The translations under genes were made by a program, and so were the position numbers. This document shows positions 7,820 to 16,457 of a stretch of 64,000 nt of DNA, in pieces. How positions within the stretch are numbered: the first letter of the stretch is position 1; the number at the start of each line of letters is the position of its first letter. The notes beneath the pieces were generated by a model. It ran no database searches and had not been told where the DNA came from. It saw nothing but the letters and a program-made list of their open reading frames with translations. This DNA is from G965197715 sp965247615 (GTDB lineage: Bacteria; Chloroflexota; Dehalococcoidia; Lucifugimonadales; UBA1127), in NCBI GenBank assembly GCA_965247615.1, contig OZ252022.1, positions 930,001 through 994,000 on the forward strand, read 5' to 3'.

Positions 7820-8998
7820 CTAACGGGCCAGAAAGGTATGGGTGGTGTCGGAGTTTACGCTTACTGTGTACTCCAGCCCCGGATCAAAGTCGGCGCCCAG
7901 GGGGATGGACGTTCTCAATGTGGGGTAGTCGGCCGTGCAGATAGTAAAAGGGTCGGCGACCTCGTGGTGGGTTACGTCTACATCGATCCTCCTCGGCTCG
8001 GTGCGTCTGATCTCGTAGCCGCTGAACCGGGAACAGCCGCTGCCTTTGGGCAGGCCCGAGATGACGCGCAGCTCGTATTGAGGGGGTGCGCTATCCAGTG
8101 TCACTACCTCTACGCTCTCGATCGGCGACAGGGCGATATATGAATCGGGAAAGTCCGGCTCCAACAAGGTAAAGGCGGTGGTCTCCAGGTCGTTTACTTT
8201 CACCCGGTAGATCTGATCCGGAGTAAAGGATGCGCCTATGGGGACTATGGTCTCAACGTTCAGCACGGCCTCGTGACATGGGATGGCCCATGGAGTGGGC
8301 GGCGGCTCCATCAGGGTTACCCTGACAATGATGTCAGAGCCATTCAGTTCCGACTCCTGGCCACCGGGTCGGGAACAGCCATCAATGCTGGACTGAAGAT
8401 AGGTAACCAGAAGCAGGTACTCGGAGTCGGACTCAATCACCTTTGCCCCAACAACAGGGACCAGGGCCTCCACCCATTTTGTCGGACTCGCGCCGGTACT
8501 GTCGCTATTGCCGGACGGGTCAGGGGTAACCGGCGGCGGCTCAACCATTACCAGCACGATGTCCACTTTGCGGGGGTTGCCGCGGGTAATCACCTCATAA
8601 GCAGTATCGTTGATGAAGGCCAACCGACCGTCGGATTCGATAATCCGGGCTTGTATCGAGTAGGTATTCCGGGAAGCAATGTCCTGTCGGTTGTATTGAA
8701 CCTTAAACTTTATGGGCACCTGGCCCGGGTTGGGTATGATCTGCTCGGCGATGAGTGTGGAGGCGGCGTCCTGCAGGGACACATCCCGCAGCTGAACCTT
8801 CAGCGTCGCACCGGGGGAGAGGGCCAGCCGTTCCCGATAGGTGACGGTGCCGGTGACCGAGGCGTTGGGCTGGGAACGCGATCTCTGCGTAGGCTCTCCG
8901 CCCGATACCGGGGATGGGCTGTCCTGGCAAGCGGCGGCCAGCAGAACTATCCAGACGCCTATGGCGGAGAGCAAGGTTTTCTTGACTTGAGCGTTCAT
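7820..8998 (-). CDS. YbaY-type lipoprotein
   Basis: A 392-residue protein with a lipoprotein signal (GVWIVLLAAACQDS, lipobox LAAAC). Residues about 45-150 match the YbaY/YscW lipoprotein domain: SVTGTVTYRERLALSPGATLKVQLRDVSLQDAASTLIAEQII, then IPFKFKVQYN-type strand, SIQARIIESDGRLAFINDTAYEVIT. Such domains occur as outer-envelope pilotin-like or stress-linked lipoproteins. The C-terminal 230 residues hold two similar beta-rich segments (each with EPPP, a CSR cysteine turn, PIGASF-D or PLGADFDPG, and YRVKVND or YTVSVNS) that I do not recognise, probably an internal duplication. Stands alone on the minus strand. Confidence 0.7.
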   Translation of the reverse strand: MNAQVKKTLLSAIGVWIVLLAAACQDSPSPVSGGEPTQRSRSQPNASVTGTVTYRERLALSPGATLKVQLRDVSLQDAASTLIAEQIIPNPGQVPIKFKVQYNRQDIASRNTYSIQARIIESDGRLAFINDTAYEVITRGNPRKVDIVLVMVEPPPVTPDPSGNSDSTGASPTKWVEALVPVVGAKVIESDSEYLLLVTYLQSSIDGCSRPGGQESELNGSDIIVRVTLMEPPPTPWAIPCHEAVLNVETIVPIGASFTPDQIYRVKVNDLETTAFTLLEPDFPDSYIALSPIESVEVVTLDSAPPQYELRVISGLPKGSGCSRFSGYEIRRTEPRRIDVDVTHHEVADPFTICTADYPTLRTSIPLGADFDPGLEYTVSVNSDTTHTFLAR

Positions 8999-9129
8999 CG
9001 TGGCAACCTCCGTTGTTGGGACCAGTGTGCGCCGGGCTCAGGCATTGGCCTGTACCCATATAGACGCAGCCGTGCTGGTATGGGTTCCCTGCGGCCGCTC
9101 TCGACGGCGACCGGGAGGCGCCGAGTACT

Positions 9130-9234
9130 TCAGGAAGTGAAGGTGTCCCTCAACTCGACCGTCGGCAGCTTGTTCTTGCCGCCGACATTGACACCGCGAA
9201 GGAGCGCGACATACCGCCATTTGCCAGGTGTCAC
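9130..9234 (-). pseudogene. DUF1697 N-terminal stub
   Basis: From a GTG at 9234 the minus strand reads GKWRYVALLRGVNVGGKNKL, then PTVELRDTF and a stop at 9130, 34 codons in all. RYVALLRGxNVGGKNKxPMxxLR is the hallmark opening of DUF1697 proteins, which are normally about 180 residues. Only the first strand and helix survive, so this is a truncated remnant at the edge of the degraded region. Confidence 0.65.
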
Positions 9235-9351
9235 AGGCGATTCACCCTGTTAGACCACGCCCTGCCCACTTCCGAACTCTCGTTGACGGGCAACTCCGGT
9301 ATGCACTTCTTCTGCGTCACTGCGAACAGGCCACGGCCTCGCGCTGGCTCC

Positions 9352-9512
9352 GCCCCAGGGCCCTTCGCACTTTGTGTGGGCAGATGGCTGTGAGTTTGAG
9401 ATCTGAGAATCTCAGCCCATACTTGGGTAAGCCCTAACCCCATCGCCCGCCGCCCCCACTACCGCAACTTGGACCACACTGCGGAGCTGCCTGGCTTTGC
9501 GTAGTTTGGTGG
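9352..9512 (+). repeat. 161-bp direct repeat, copy 1
   Basis: This segment matches 31398-31558 over the same length without gaps; I count about 18 mismatches (close to 89% identity). The best conserved stretches are GCCCCAGGGCCCTTCGCACTT, GGTAAGCCCTAACCCCATCGCCCG and the last 45 bp (CAACTTGGACCACACTGCGG onward). Open frames inside both copies have no codon-level conservation beyond the DNA identity, so I treat it as a non-coding repeat. It sits at the boundary between intact genes and the decayed genes that follow. Confidence 0.75.
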
Positions 9513-9618
9513 ATGGAGGGACTCGGAAGCAAATACGAAATGGCCCAATTGCGGCGTGCGTTCCCACAATACTTACCACGCTACGGGGCCTAAGGAGTCT
9601 TCCTCCGGAAGTCGACTC

Positions 9619-10607
9619 TCAAAGTATGTTATCACGCCTGCAGTGGTGCTCCCCGGCTCCCGGCTCGACGACCTTCCACCCATCATCCACCTTCCCGCTG
9701 ACGATCTTCCTCGCCAGCGCCAGCATAAGGTTTTCCCCGTCTTCGCCGTAGGCGGCCAGCCTATCCTCAGGCAACTCCCCCTCGACGGCGAGGGAACTCG
9801 GCAGCTTCTTCGCCACCAGCTTGAGGGCGTCGGCCTGGAGCCTGTTCCGGTAGGCCATGAACACGACCTTCACCGGCCTCCGGTGGGTCGATGCGTCAGG
9901 ACCGCTGCAACACCAACCGCATCGTGTAGACCGAGTAGCCTGTCTCGAACCAGACGATGGTGGGAAAGTCCACGGGGTCAAGGCCCGTCTGCACTAGCTG
10001 GGAGTGGCAGACCAACACATCCACGCCCTTTTTCACCTTATCGGCCACCCGCGCCTCACGGCGTTCCGGCGCGACCGTTTCGGCTTCATCACCCTCACCC
10101 TAAAGCTGTGCCAGGTCCATCCTCTCGGTGATGTCCCGCGTACCCGTGTGCGTGGCGCACACTAACACCCGGCGTCTCGCCATCCGCTCCGCCGCCACGA
10201 GGTCGGCGAGGGTTTCCCCTTGGCATAGAGCCGCTCCTCGGAGAGCGGAGGGACCTGCACGATGGGGAGGCCCGTGGCCGGGTCGAAGACCGTCTCGCCC
10301 CTCGTGCAGCCGTCGGGGTAGGCCAGCAGCGTCTGCAGTAGAGCGCTAGCAGCCGCTTGGAGCCCTTCGCCAACGCTTGTGCCAGGGCGACCCACAGGGT
10401 TTGAACACCCGGTCGTAGGCCACCCGCTGGAAGAGGCCTGTCGCGTCCGCCTCCCGGTCCATGCTTGAGAGCAGCACCTGCTCCTCGTAGGAGAGCAGGC
10501 CCGAGCCCACGTCCGAAAGTCTGAGGAAGAGACTGTTGCTGATGTCGGTGAGCGCTAAGCTGCGTCTCATAATCGCGTGGGAGACGCTGTATCACATGGA
10601 TGCGCAC
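9619..10607 (-). pseudogene. Broken SNF2-type helicase, C-terminal half
   Basis: Reading the minus strand across several frames recovers one protein: frame one gives SLALTDISNSLFLRLSDVG and YEEQVLLSSMDREADATGLFQRVAYDRVF; a second gives LLQTLLAYPDGCTRGETVFDP; a third gives RRRVLVCATHTGTRDITERM and KKGVDVLVCHSQLVQTGLDPVDFPTIVWFETGYSVYTM; the last gives RPVKVVFMAYRNRLQADALKLVAKKL and LMLALARKIVSG. The order and the residue pattern (helicase motif V-like QTGLD, motif VI region ending before RPVKVVF) match the C-terminal RecA lobe of large SNF2-family helicases carried on integrated elements. At least three frameshifts and two stops make it non-functional; the N-terminal lobe is missing. Confidence 0.65.
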
Positions 10608-10762
10608 GTGCTACAGAAAAGTCCACACTAGGCAACTTCCGCAGGCGTCAGACCATGACAAGTAGCGGATGAGGGGTATCGGCTTGTCGGACTCATGTGG
10701 CTATGCTGCCCGCTCCGATGGCGGCTGCCCGATGCGGCCGCTCATACCAGGAGGTAGACGGA

Positions 10763-11058
10763 ATGCCCACGTTTGGCACTGTTCCGCTACACGAAGCGTG
10801 CGCGAACAACGCAACCGGCTGGCGCGCGGCGCTGCTTCAGGAATACATGGGGTACATCCAGCGCGTAGCCCCTGGGCAAGCGGGGAAGCTGGAGCCCGAA
10901 GAGGGCGAGACGACGCAGGCAGTCCGGCGCAGACTTGCCGCGCGGAGGCAGAGACTCTGGGGAAGGATCTGGAGGTCCGCCGCTCTGCCAAGGCCGTCTA
11001 CTTCTGGACGCCGGGAGGTTGGCGACGTGGCAGGCCCCGCAAGGTCCCGGCTGCGTAG
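10763..11058 (+). pseudogene. Frameshifted small basic protein
   Basis: From the ATG at 10763, preceded by an excellent AGGAGGT, the frame encodes WRAALLQEYMGYIQRVAPGQ and AGKLEPEEGETTQAVRRRL; near 10945 the reading must shift to continue as GKDLEVRRSAKAVYFW and GGWRRGRPRKVPAA to the stop at 11058. The hinge PGQAGKL...GET and the basic GRPRK tail recur in small hypothetical proteins from integrated elements. I do not know the function; a C-terminal AT-hook-like GRPRK suggests DNA contact. One base change breaks it. Confidence 0.5.
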
Positions 11059-11511
11059 CTCCCCGCCGCGCTTCCTAGATCCAACGGCGCGCATATTCAC
11101 TGAATAGGCAGTAGTTGCCATTGCTTCACCAGCTTCCTCATGCCGGTTGGGCAGTAGCGATCAAGAACTACGGTACTCGTGGGAGGTAGATCTAGGATCT
11201 TCGGCAGGCGACAGCACTTGAATGCCCGCTGATGGGGTTCGAGTCTCGGCTAGTGGGCCGGAGCGTACCGAACTGCGCACTTTTCGCTGGGAAGTCCTTA
11301 TATAAGGAGCCGCTCGGAAACACCGGCTTAGGCCCCAGGAGCCTCCGGCCATCCGAGCCAGACCTAGAAGGCGACTGACATGAACAATGCAGGCCGGTTT
11401 GGTCCCAGGCTCTCTCGCCGTGTCTCCAATCCGCCCTCACGAGCCTTTGGCCTGTTCGAACATCCCGGCTCCTTGTAGCATCGGTCTAGCCGTCTCTCCC
11501 ACTGAGAGCAG
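11059..11511. other. Non-coding stretch in degraded region
   Basis: About 450 bp with no supportable gene, RNA or repeat. Short open frames on the minus strand lack recognisable content. A TTATATAAGG box at 11298-11307 is the only AT-rich island. Confidence 0.4.
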
Positions 11512-11979
11512 CTAGTCGTCCTCGACTTTTCCCTGAGTCGCCGCCACGCCGATGGTATTGGGACCGAGGTGAGTACCCAAGACCGGACCGAACGGGGACT
11601 CGATGGGGCGTTCCGACTCCACGAGGTCGGCAAGCTCGTCCCGAATGGCTAGGGCTTTATCGCGGCCGGTGCTGTAGCTCAGGTGCAACTGGTGAATGGG
11701 AGCCAGCTCGATAATACGTCTCTGCGCCCGCCTGCGGGTGCGGGGACGGTCCGCAGGGTGGGTCGCGCAGTCGCGGATGCCGACGATGGGATTGAATTGG
11801 AGCACCCCGCCCAGGAGGGCCTGGGCCTTGCCGATGCGCCCGCCCATCGCCAGATATTTCAGGATGTCGACCACTACGAAGCCGTGATTCCTCTCAATCG
11901 ACCGTTCAACCCGCCGAGTCACCTCGCGATGTTCGGACATCTCACCTGCCCACCGAGCGGCGCTGAGGGCCAGCAGCGC
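11512..11979 (-). pseudogene. DegV family protein, C-terminal fragment
   Basis: The fragment carries the DegV C-terminal half: HGFVVVDILKYLAMGGRIGK, AQALLGGVLQFNPIVGIRD, then RTRRRAQRRIIEL and the closing GPVLGTHLGPNTIGVAA. DegV proteins bind fatty acids and act as FakB-type partners of fatty acid kinase; they are normally about 280 residues, and the fatty-acid-binding DegV N-lobe is missing. Homologous sequence extends upstream of the first ATG (LALSAARWAGEMSEHREV) to an in-frame TAG at about 11980. The C-terminus is complete. It is a 5'-truncated pseudogene unless the N-terminal half is supplied elsewhere. Confidence 0.7.
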
Positions 11980-12099
11980 CTAGGCGCCCCCCGGCGGGCC
12001 GCGGGTCAACGACCTCGATCTGCTCCGACGCCTCGCATGCCATTCCACTTGGCAGGAGTTATGGGAAGGTCCTCAGCGTTTCTCAATAACTCGATCCAT

Positions 12100-13293
12100 T
12101 TATCTCACGGTCTTGTAGAGCTTGTAGGCGCAGCGGGAGAGGATAGAGAAGGCGTTGGCAGGGGTGTAGAGGGGGCGGGGCCTGGGGAGGAATTCGCCGG
12201 CTTCGAGGTCTTCTACGGCGGCGAGTGTCTTGCGGAGACCGTTTTCGGCGAGGGCGCGGCCTCGCTCGTTGGAGAGATCCAGGCCGCCGCAGACGAAGAT
12301 GGGGGCGAGGAGGCGGCCGAGCATGTTCTGTCGGTAGAGGCGCCAGCAGGCTTCGAAGGAAAATTCCTTGACGCCCGCGCTACAGAGGACATCGTGGTAT
12401 TCCCGGAGGGTCTCGCGCTCGATCTTGCGGCGGGTCTCAGTAGAGACGCTGTCGCTCATGAAGGAGGCGACGTCATATAGGCCGGAGCTGATGCCGCTGA
12501 CCTGCCAGTCGATGACGGCGAAGTCATCGGACCCGTCGGTGCCGAAGAACATGTTGTCGAGGAGGAAGTCGCCGTGGCCGAACGTGAGGGGCTGGGCGGC
12601 GACGTCGGCCATGTGGTCAGCGATTCTGGGGCCGTAGGCCTCGGCAAGGCGGCGCATGTCCTCGGAGAAGTGGTCGCCAAAATTCTTGAGGGCGGGGACA
12701 AGGTAGCGCAGATAGGCCAACTGGACCAGAGGCCGGTACTTGGGGTGGAGGGAATAGTGCAGGCCGGCGACAGGGGGCCGGTCCACCTTGTTCCAGTATG
12801 AGCCGTGGAGCCTGGCTATGGCGCGAATGGCGACCTTCGCCTGGCGTTCGGTGGCGCCCTCAATCCGGTTGCCGGTCTCCATGCCGCGCATGTCTTCGAG
12901 GACTAGGACGAAACGGTGGGTCTTCTCCTCGAAATCTCCGTAGTAGAGGGCCGCAATATGAATGGGGACGTGAGGTGCGAGGCGGATGTAGAAGGAATAT
13001 TCCCGCTTGTAAAGCTGTAGCAGTTTGCTCATCTTCAGGTTCTTGGGGTGGGGGCTTGGCAGCTTTACGATGACGGAGTCGGGGGCGGAGGGGGCGTCGT
13101 CTTCGTAGGTGAGGCGGCAGCGAAGGACCTCCCCCATGAGGCCAACCCCCGCCCCGACCCTCTCCACGTCGACTTCCTTTAAGGCGGGAAGATCGGACGC
13201 GACGCCTGCAGACAGGGCCTGCTTAAGCCAGGAGGCTGTTATGGAGGTCGGTCCATCGGGGATCGGGGGCTTGCCCATCGTAGATACGCTCAT
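12100..13293 (-). CDS. APH/EcKinase-like phosphotransferase
   Basis: A 397-residue aminoglycoside-phosphotransferase-fold protein of the DUF1679/ecdysteroid-kinase-like branch. Motifs: nucleotide-binding start SVIVKLPSPHP (Lys), YKREYSFYIRLAPHV, FVLVLEDM for the hinge, the catalytic loop LTFGHGDFLLDNMFF with Asp and Asn, and the metal-binding VIDWQVSG. Bacterial members are usually near acyl-CoA dehydrogenase or lipid genes and phosphorylate unknown small alcohols. It is intact, unlike the DNA just downstream. ATG start at 13293. Confidence 0.8.
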   Translation of the reverse strand: MSVSTMGKPPIPDGPTSITASWLKQALSAGVASDLPALKEVDVERVGAGVGLMGEVLRCRLTYEDDAPSAPDSVIVKLPSPHPKNLKMSKLLQLYKREYSFYIRLAPHVPIHIAALYYGDFEEKTHRFVLVLEDMRGMETGNRIEGATERQAKVAIRAIARLHGSYWNKVDRPPVAGLHYSLHPKYRPLVQLAYLRYLVPALKNFGDHFSEDMRRLAEAYGPRIADHMADVAAQPLTFGHGDFLLDNMFFGTDGSDDFAVIDWQVSGISSGLYDVASFMSDSVSTETRRKIERETLREYHDVLCSAGVKEFSFEACWRLYRQNMLGRLLAPIFVCGGLDLSNERGRALAENGLRKTLAAVEDLEAGEFLPRPRPLYTPANAFSILSRCAYKLYKTVR

Positions 13294-13399
13294 GACTCCG
13301 GGACAACTTCAGAGCCCGAACAACTATCGGTTACGATCCTGACGGTCATGGCGCCGCCTATCCTTCCTTGCCGCTGCCTCCTCTATGCGCCTCGACGCG

Positions 13400-15820
13400 C
13401 TAGGTCTTTACCATGCGGTAGCCGACGCGAGGCTCGGTGAAGATGTACCTGGGGCTGTTAGCGTCGTCGTTCAGCTTCCGGCGAAGCTTCTTGACGAAGG
13501 AGCGCAGGAGCCGTGAGTCGCCGGAGTAGTCCGGTCCCCAGATCCGCCGCAGCAGTTGGTCTTGGGTCAACACCTGTCCGGCGTTGGCCGAAAGCTCGAA
13601 GAGCAGCTTGTACTCGGTCGCGGTCAGCTGCACCGGACAGCCCGCCACCGCCACGCGGCGTTCGGCGTAGTTAATGGTCAGGTCGCCCAGCGCGTAGGGT
13701 TCGCGTGGCCTGCTCCGGTCGGACGCCGCCCGCCTGCGCAGTACCGCCTCGATTCTGGCCGCCAGCTCGGTTGGCGAGAAGGGCTTGACGATGTAGTCGT
13801 CGGCTCCCGCCCCAAAGGCCCGTTCGACGATCTGATCTCCGCCGCGGCCGGTCAGGAAGATGACCGGCGCGTCGGTCATCTCCGAGATGCGCTTCATCAG
13901 TTCAATGCCGTCGGTCCCGGGCAGCACCATGTCCAGCAGGACGAGGTGGGGTTTCTCTTGCTCGATGAGGTGGAGCACCTCATCCGGATCGCCGGTCACG
14001 ATGGGGGTGTATCCTGCGTCCGATAGCGTGTTCCGGACGAGGCGGAGTACCTGCGGCTCGTCGTCGACTGCGAGGATGCGCGCCCGACCTCTCGGCGCCC
14101 ATCCTGAGTCGGCGGGGAGCGGGCCTGGGCCGGTTGCCGAGGCGTCCAACGCCTCGGCAACCGCCGGAACCGTGAAAGTGAACCGCGTTCCGAGTCCCTG
14201 TCCGCCGCTCTCGGCCCGTATTCGGCCCCCGTGCGCCTCCACTATTCCCTTGCAGATGGCCAGGCCCAGGCCTTCTCCCGCTAGATGCCGGCCCAGGTCC
14301 TCGCTGTCGATCCGGGAGTACTTCCTGAAGAGGTGGGGCAAGCGCTCTGCGGGTACGCCTCTCCCCTTGTCAGAGACGGAGATGGCGACGTACACGTCCT
14401 CCACCGATGCGCTCACTCTGATGGCGGACTGATCGGGAGAATTCTTGGACGCGTTGGAGAGAAGGTTGGTCAGGACCTGCATCAGGCGGTGTCTATCAGC
14501 CCCGATCCGGGGCAGGTCCGGCGGGACGTCGACCTCGATGCTGTTCCTTGCCCCGTCGCGTAGGAACACCTCCCTTGCCTGGTTCACCAGGGCCGCCACA
14601 ACCGTGGGTTCGGGAGTAACCGACATTTTGCCCGCCTCGATCCGCGTCACGTCGAGAAGGTCGCTGATCAGGCCGCGCATATGGTCCGCCTGCTCGTCGA
14701 TGATCCGGAAGAAGTCGCCCATCTCTGCGGGACTGAGCGTGGATGAGGCGGTCAGCAAGGTGGCGGCGGAGCCTTTGATGGTGGTGAGCGGCGTCCGCAG
14801 CTCGTGGCTCACCATGCCCAGGAACTCGGCTCGCAGCCGCTCCAGGTCTTCCAGCGGCGTCATGTCCTGCACGGTGGCGACGACGGACACAACCGCACCC
14901 TCCCGCGAGAAAATTGGCGTGGCGTTGATGACGGTGGTGACCGCCTGGCCGTCCGGGAGCTGAATGATGATCTCCTCGGCGCGCACGGTCTCGCCGCTTC
15001 TCAGCGCCCGTTCCGTTGGGAGCTCCGCGAGCGGAATCTCACGTCCATCCAGACGCCGGAAGGTCAACACGCTGAGGATTTCCGCCTGGCTACGACCCGG
15101 TGCGCGGAGCCCGCCGACAATGCGCCTCGACTCCTGATTGAGCGACACCAGGTCACCCGTCTTCGCGTCAAAGACCAGGACCCCCACGGGCGAGATGTTG
15201 ACTAGGGCCTCCAGGTCCGCCCTGGCCCGGTGTTCGTCGCTGTATCTGCGGGCGTTGACGATGGCCATTCCTGCCTGGGAGGCGAACATGACGAGGGTCT
15301 CTTCGTCTTCCAGGGTGAACTCTCGTCCGCCCTCCTTCTCGGTCAGGTAGATGTTGCCGAGGCGCTCGCCTAAATGAAGGACCGGGGTCCCCAGAAAGGT
15401 CTTCATCGGCGGGTGGCCCTCAGGAAAGCCGACCGATCTGGGGTGGCCGGCGATATCCGCCAGTCTCAGCGGCCCCTCGATCTCGTTCAGGTACTGGAGG
15501 AGCCCCAGTCCCTTGGGCAAGTCCCCGAACCGCGGGCGCTCTTCGGGGGTGACGCCGGAGGTGATGAGGGTCTCTATGTCCCCGGAGTCGTCGAAGGCCA
15601 CCAGCGCGCCATAGCGGGCCCTGGTCAGCGAACAGGCGCCGTCTATGACCCCTTGCAGAACGGTGTCGACGTCGAGGCTCCGGCTGATGCGAAGGCTGGC
15701 CTCGCTCAGCCCGGAGAGGCGGTCCCGCAGCGCCTCATTTTCTCGCCTCAGACTGTCGGCTTCTTCGAGCGTGACGCCCGGCCTGCGAAGTACCTGCGAT
15801 TCTGCAGTGTCCAGATTCAT
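13400..15820 (-). CDS. Sensor kinase fused to OmpR-type response regulator
   Basis: One 806-residue soluble protein holds a whole two-component system. In order: coiled-coil start, GAF domain (about 40-193), PAS domain (about 205-322), dimerisation/phosphoacceptor segment with MVSHELRTPL (His339), HATPase with N-box Asn457, DKGRG and GEGLGL, a linker, receiver domain (580-696; DD pair near 586, phosphoacceptor Asp630 in LLDMVLPG, Lys679 in VKPFSP), and an OmpR/PhoB winged helix (708-803) ending VGYRMVK. No membrane segment, so it senses a cytoplasmic signal, probably by GAF or PAS. I start it at ATG 15820, since a TATAAT sits between this and the upstream TTG. It is divergent from marR. Confidence 0.9.
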   Translation of the reverse strand: MNLDTAESQVLRRPGVTLEEADSLRRENEALRDRLSGLSEASLRISRSLDVDTVLQGVIDGACSLTRARYGALVAFDDSGDIETLITSGVTPEERPRFGDLPKGLGLLQYLNEIEGPLRLADIAGHPRSVGFPEGHPPMKTFLGTPVLHLGERLGNIYLTEKEGGREFTLEDEETLVMFASQAGMAIVNARRYSDEHRARADLEALVNISPVGVLVFDAKTGDLVSLNQESRRIVGGLRAPGRSQAEILSVLTFRRLDGREIPLAELPTERALRSGETVRAEEIIIQLPDGQAVTTVINATPIFSREGAVVSVVATVQDMTPLEDLERLRAEFLGMVSHELRTPLTTIKGSAATLLTASSTLSPAEMGDFFRIIDEQADHMRGLISDLLDVTRIEAGKMSVTPEPTVVAALVNQAREVFLRDGARNSIEVDVPPDLPRIGADRHRLMQVLTNLLSNASKNSPDQSAIRVSASVEDVYVAISVSDKGRGVPAERLPHLFRKYSRIDSEDLGRHLAGEGLGLAICKGIVEAHGGRIRAESGGQGLGTRFTFTVPAVAEALDASATGPGPLPADSGWAPRGRARILAVDDEPQVLRLVRNTLSDAGYTPIVTGDPDEVLHLIEQEKPHLVLLDMVLPGTDGIELMKRISEMTDAPVIFLTGRGGDQIVERAFGAGADDYIVKPFSPTELAARIEAVLRRRAASDRSRPREPYALGDLTINYAERRVAVAGCPVQLTATEYKLLFELSANAGQVLTQDQLLRRIWGPDYSGDSRLLRSFVKKLRRKLNDDANSPRYIFTEPRVGYRMVKT

Positions 15821-15827
15821 GGGGCCG

Positions 15828-15833
15828 ATTATA
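15828..15833 (-). promoter_or_regulatory. TATAAT -10 box, likely leaderless start
   Basis: A perfect TATAAT on the minus strand ends 7 bp before the ATG at 15820. Transcription from it would start at or next to the A of the ATG, giving a leaderless mRNA for the kinase-regulator gene. No good -35 is placed (TTGTGA lies 20 bp upstream). Confidence 0.55.
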
Positions 15834-15913
15834 CCACGCAACTCCCGATAACGTCACAAAAAGGGCACAGTTTCGGGGTCAAAGGTCACACCAAGTACAC
15901 ACGCGCCTTGTAA

Positions 15914-15934
15914 ATTGTTCTGCGGCGAAACAAT
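15914..15934. promoter_or_regulatory. Inverted repeat, candidate MarR operator
   Basis: ATTGTT (15914-15919) and AACAAT (15929-15934) form a dyad with a 9-bp spacer, 4 bp before the marR ribosome-binding site and inside the marR/kinase divergent gap. Its size and place suit autoregulation by a MarR dimer. A direct repeat GGTCA-N2-GGTCA lies at 15877-15888 in the same gap. Confidence 0.45.
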
Positions 15935-15952
15935 CGCAAGGAGACGCATGTT

Positions 15953-16447
15953 TTGGTGGAACCGACTGAGGAGCAGCCGCAGGGTGGCCCGGCGCCGATG
16001 CCGCCCCCCCTCGATCTGGGGGAGTGTGTGACCGGCCTGGCGAACGCCGTGGCCAGGGGGATGGAGGAGCAGGTGGCGCCCTACAACCTCATCCCCCTGG
16101 AGTTTGCCATCCTCAGGGCTTTCCTGGGTAGGGAGGAGTGGACTACCACGCAACTCGCCAAGGCGCTCCCGGTCACGCTGTCTCGCATAAGCCGCATCGT
16201 GACGAAGATGGTGGGCATGGGTCTGATGCGGAGGCGGCGCCTGCGCAGCGACCGGAGGGTCGTCATCCTAACCCTGACCGAAGAGGGATTGGCGCTGACG
16301 TCGGAGCTTCACCGGCGCGTCCAGGCATACGACGCCACGCTCTCCGAGGGTGTCAGCGCGCAGGAGATGGCGGTCTTTACCTCCGTTCTCTCCAAGGTGA
16401 TGGCCAACTACACCGCGCTGCAAACCAGAAGGAACGGTAACCGCTAA
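15953..16447 (+). CDS. MarR-family transcriptional regulator
   Basis: A 164-residue winged-helix repressor. The dimer helix LGECVTGLANAVARGMEEQV is followed by LIPLEFAILRAFLGREEWTTTQLAKALPVTLSRISRIVTKMVGMGLMRRRRLRSDRRVVILTLTEEG in pieces, i.e. the MarR recognition helix (SRISRIVTKM) and the beta-wing (SDRRVVILTLTEEG). The TTG start at 15953 follows AAGGAGA at about 9 bp; a GTG one codon later is equally usable. The nearby ATG at 15948 is out of frame. Only 10 bp separate its stop from the giant Calx-beta gene, so they are probably one transcript, and a MarR-type ligand may control the surface protein. Confidence 0.85.
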   Translation: MVEPTEEQPQGGPAPMPPPLDLGECVTGLANAVARGMEEQVAPYNLIPLEFAILRAFLGREEWTTTQLAKALPVTLSRISRIVTKMVGMGLMRRRRLRSDRRVVILTLTEEGLALTSELHRRVQAYDATLSEGVSAQEMAVFTSVLSKVMANYTALQTRRNGNR

Positions 16448-16457
16448 CTATGCGGGC

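Noticed and set aside
8273..9253. 326-codon plus-strand frame opposite the YbaY-type lipoprotein
   Set aside because: Lies across the lipoprotein and its upstream gap; no family features, while the minus strand has a lipobox and YbaY domain.
9231..9443. Small minus-strand protein shared with 31289-31525
   Set aside because: The amino-acid similarity follows from the 161-bp DNA repeat; downstream parts of the frames diverge completely.
11215..11250. GGGGTTCGAGTCTCGGC resembling a tRNA T-arm
   Set aside because: The flanking bases do not form a T-stem and no D-arm, anticodon or acceptor stem can be drawn.
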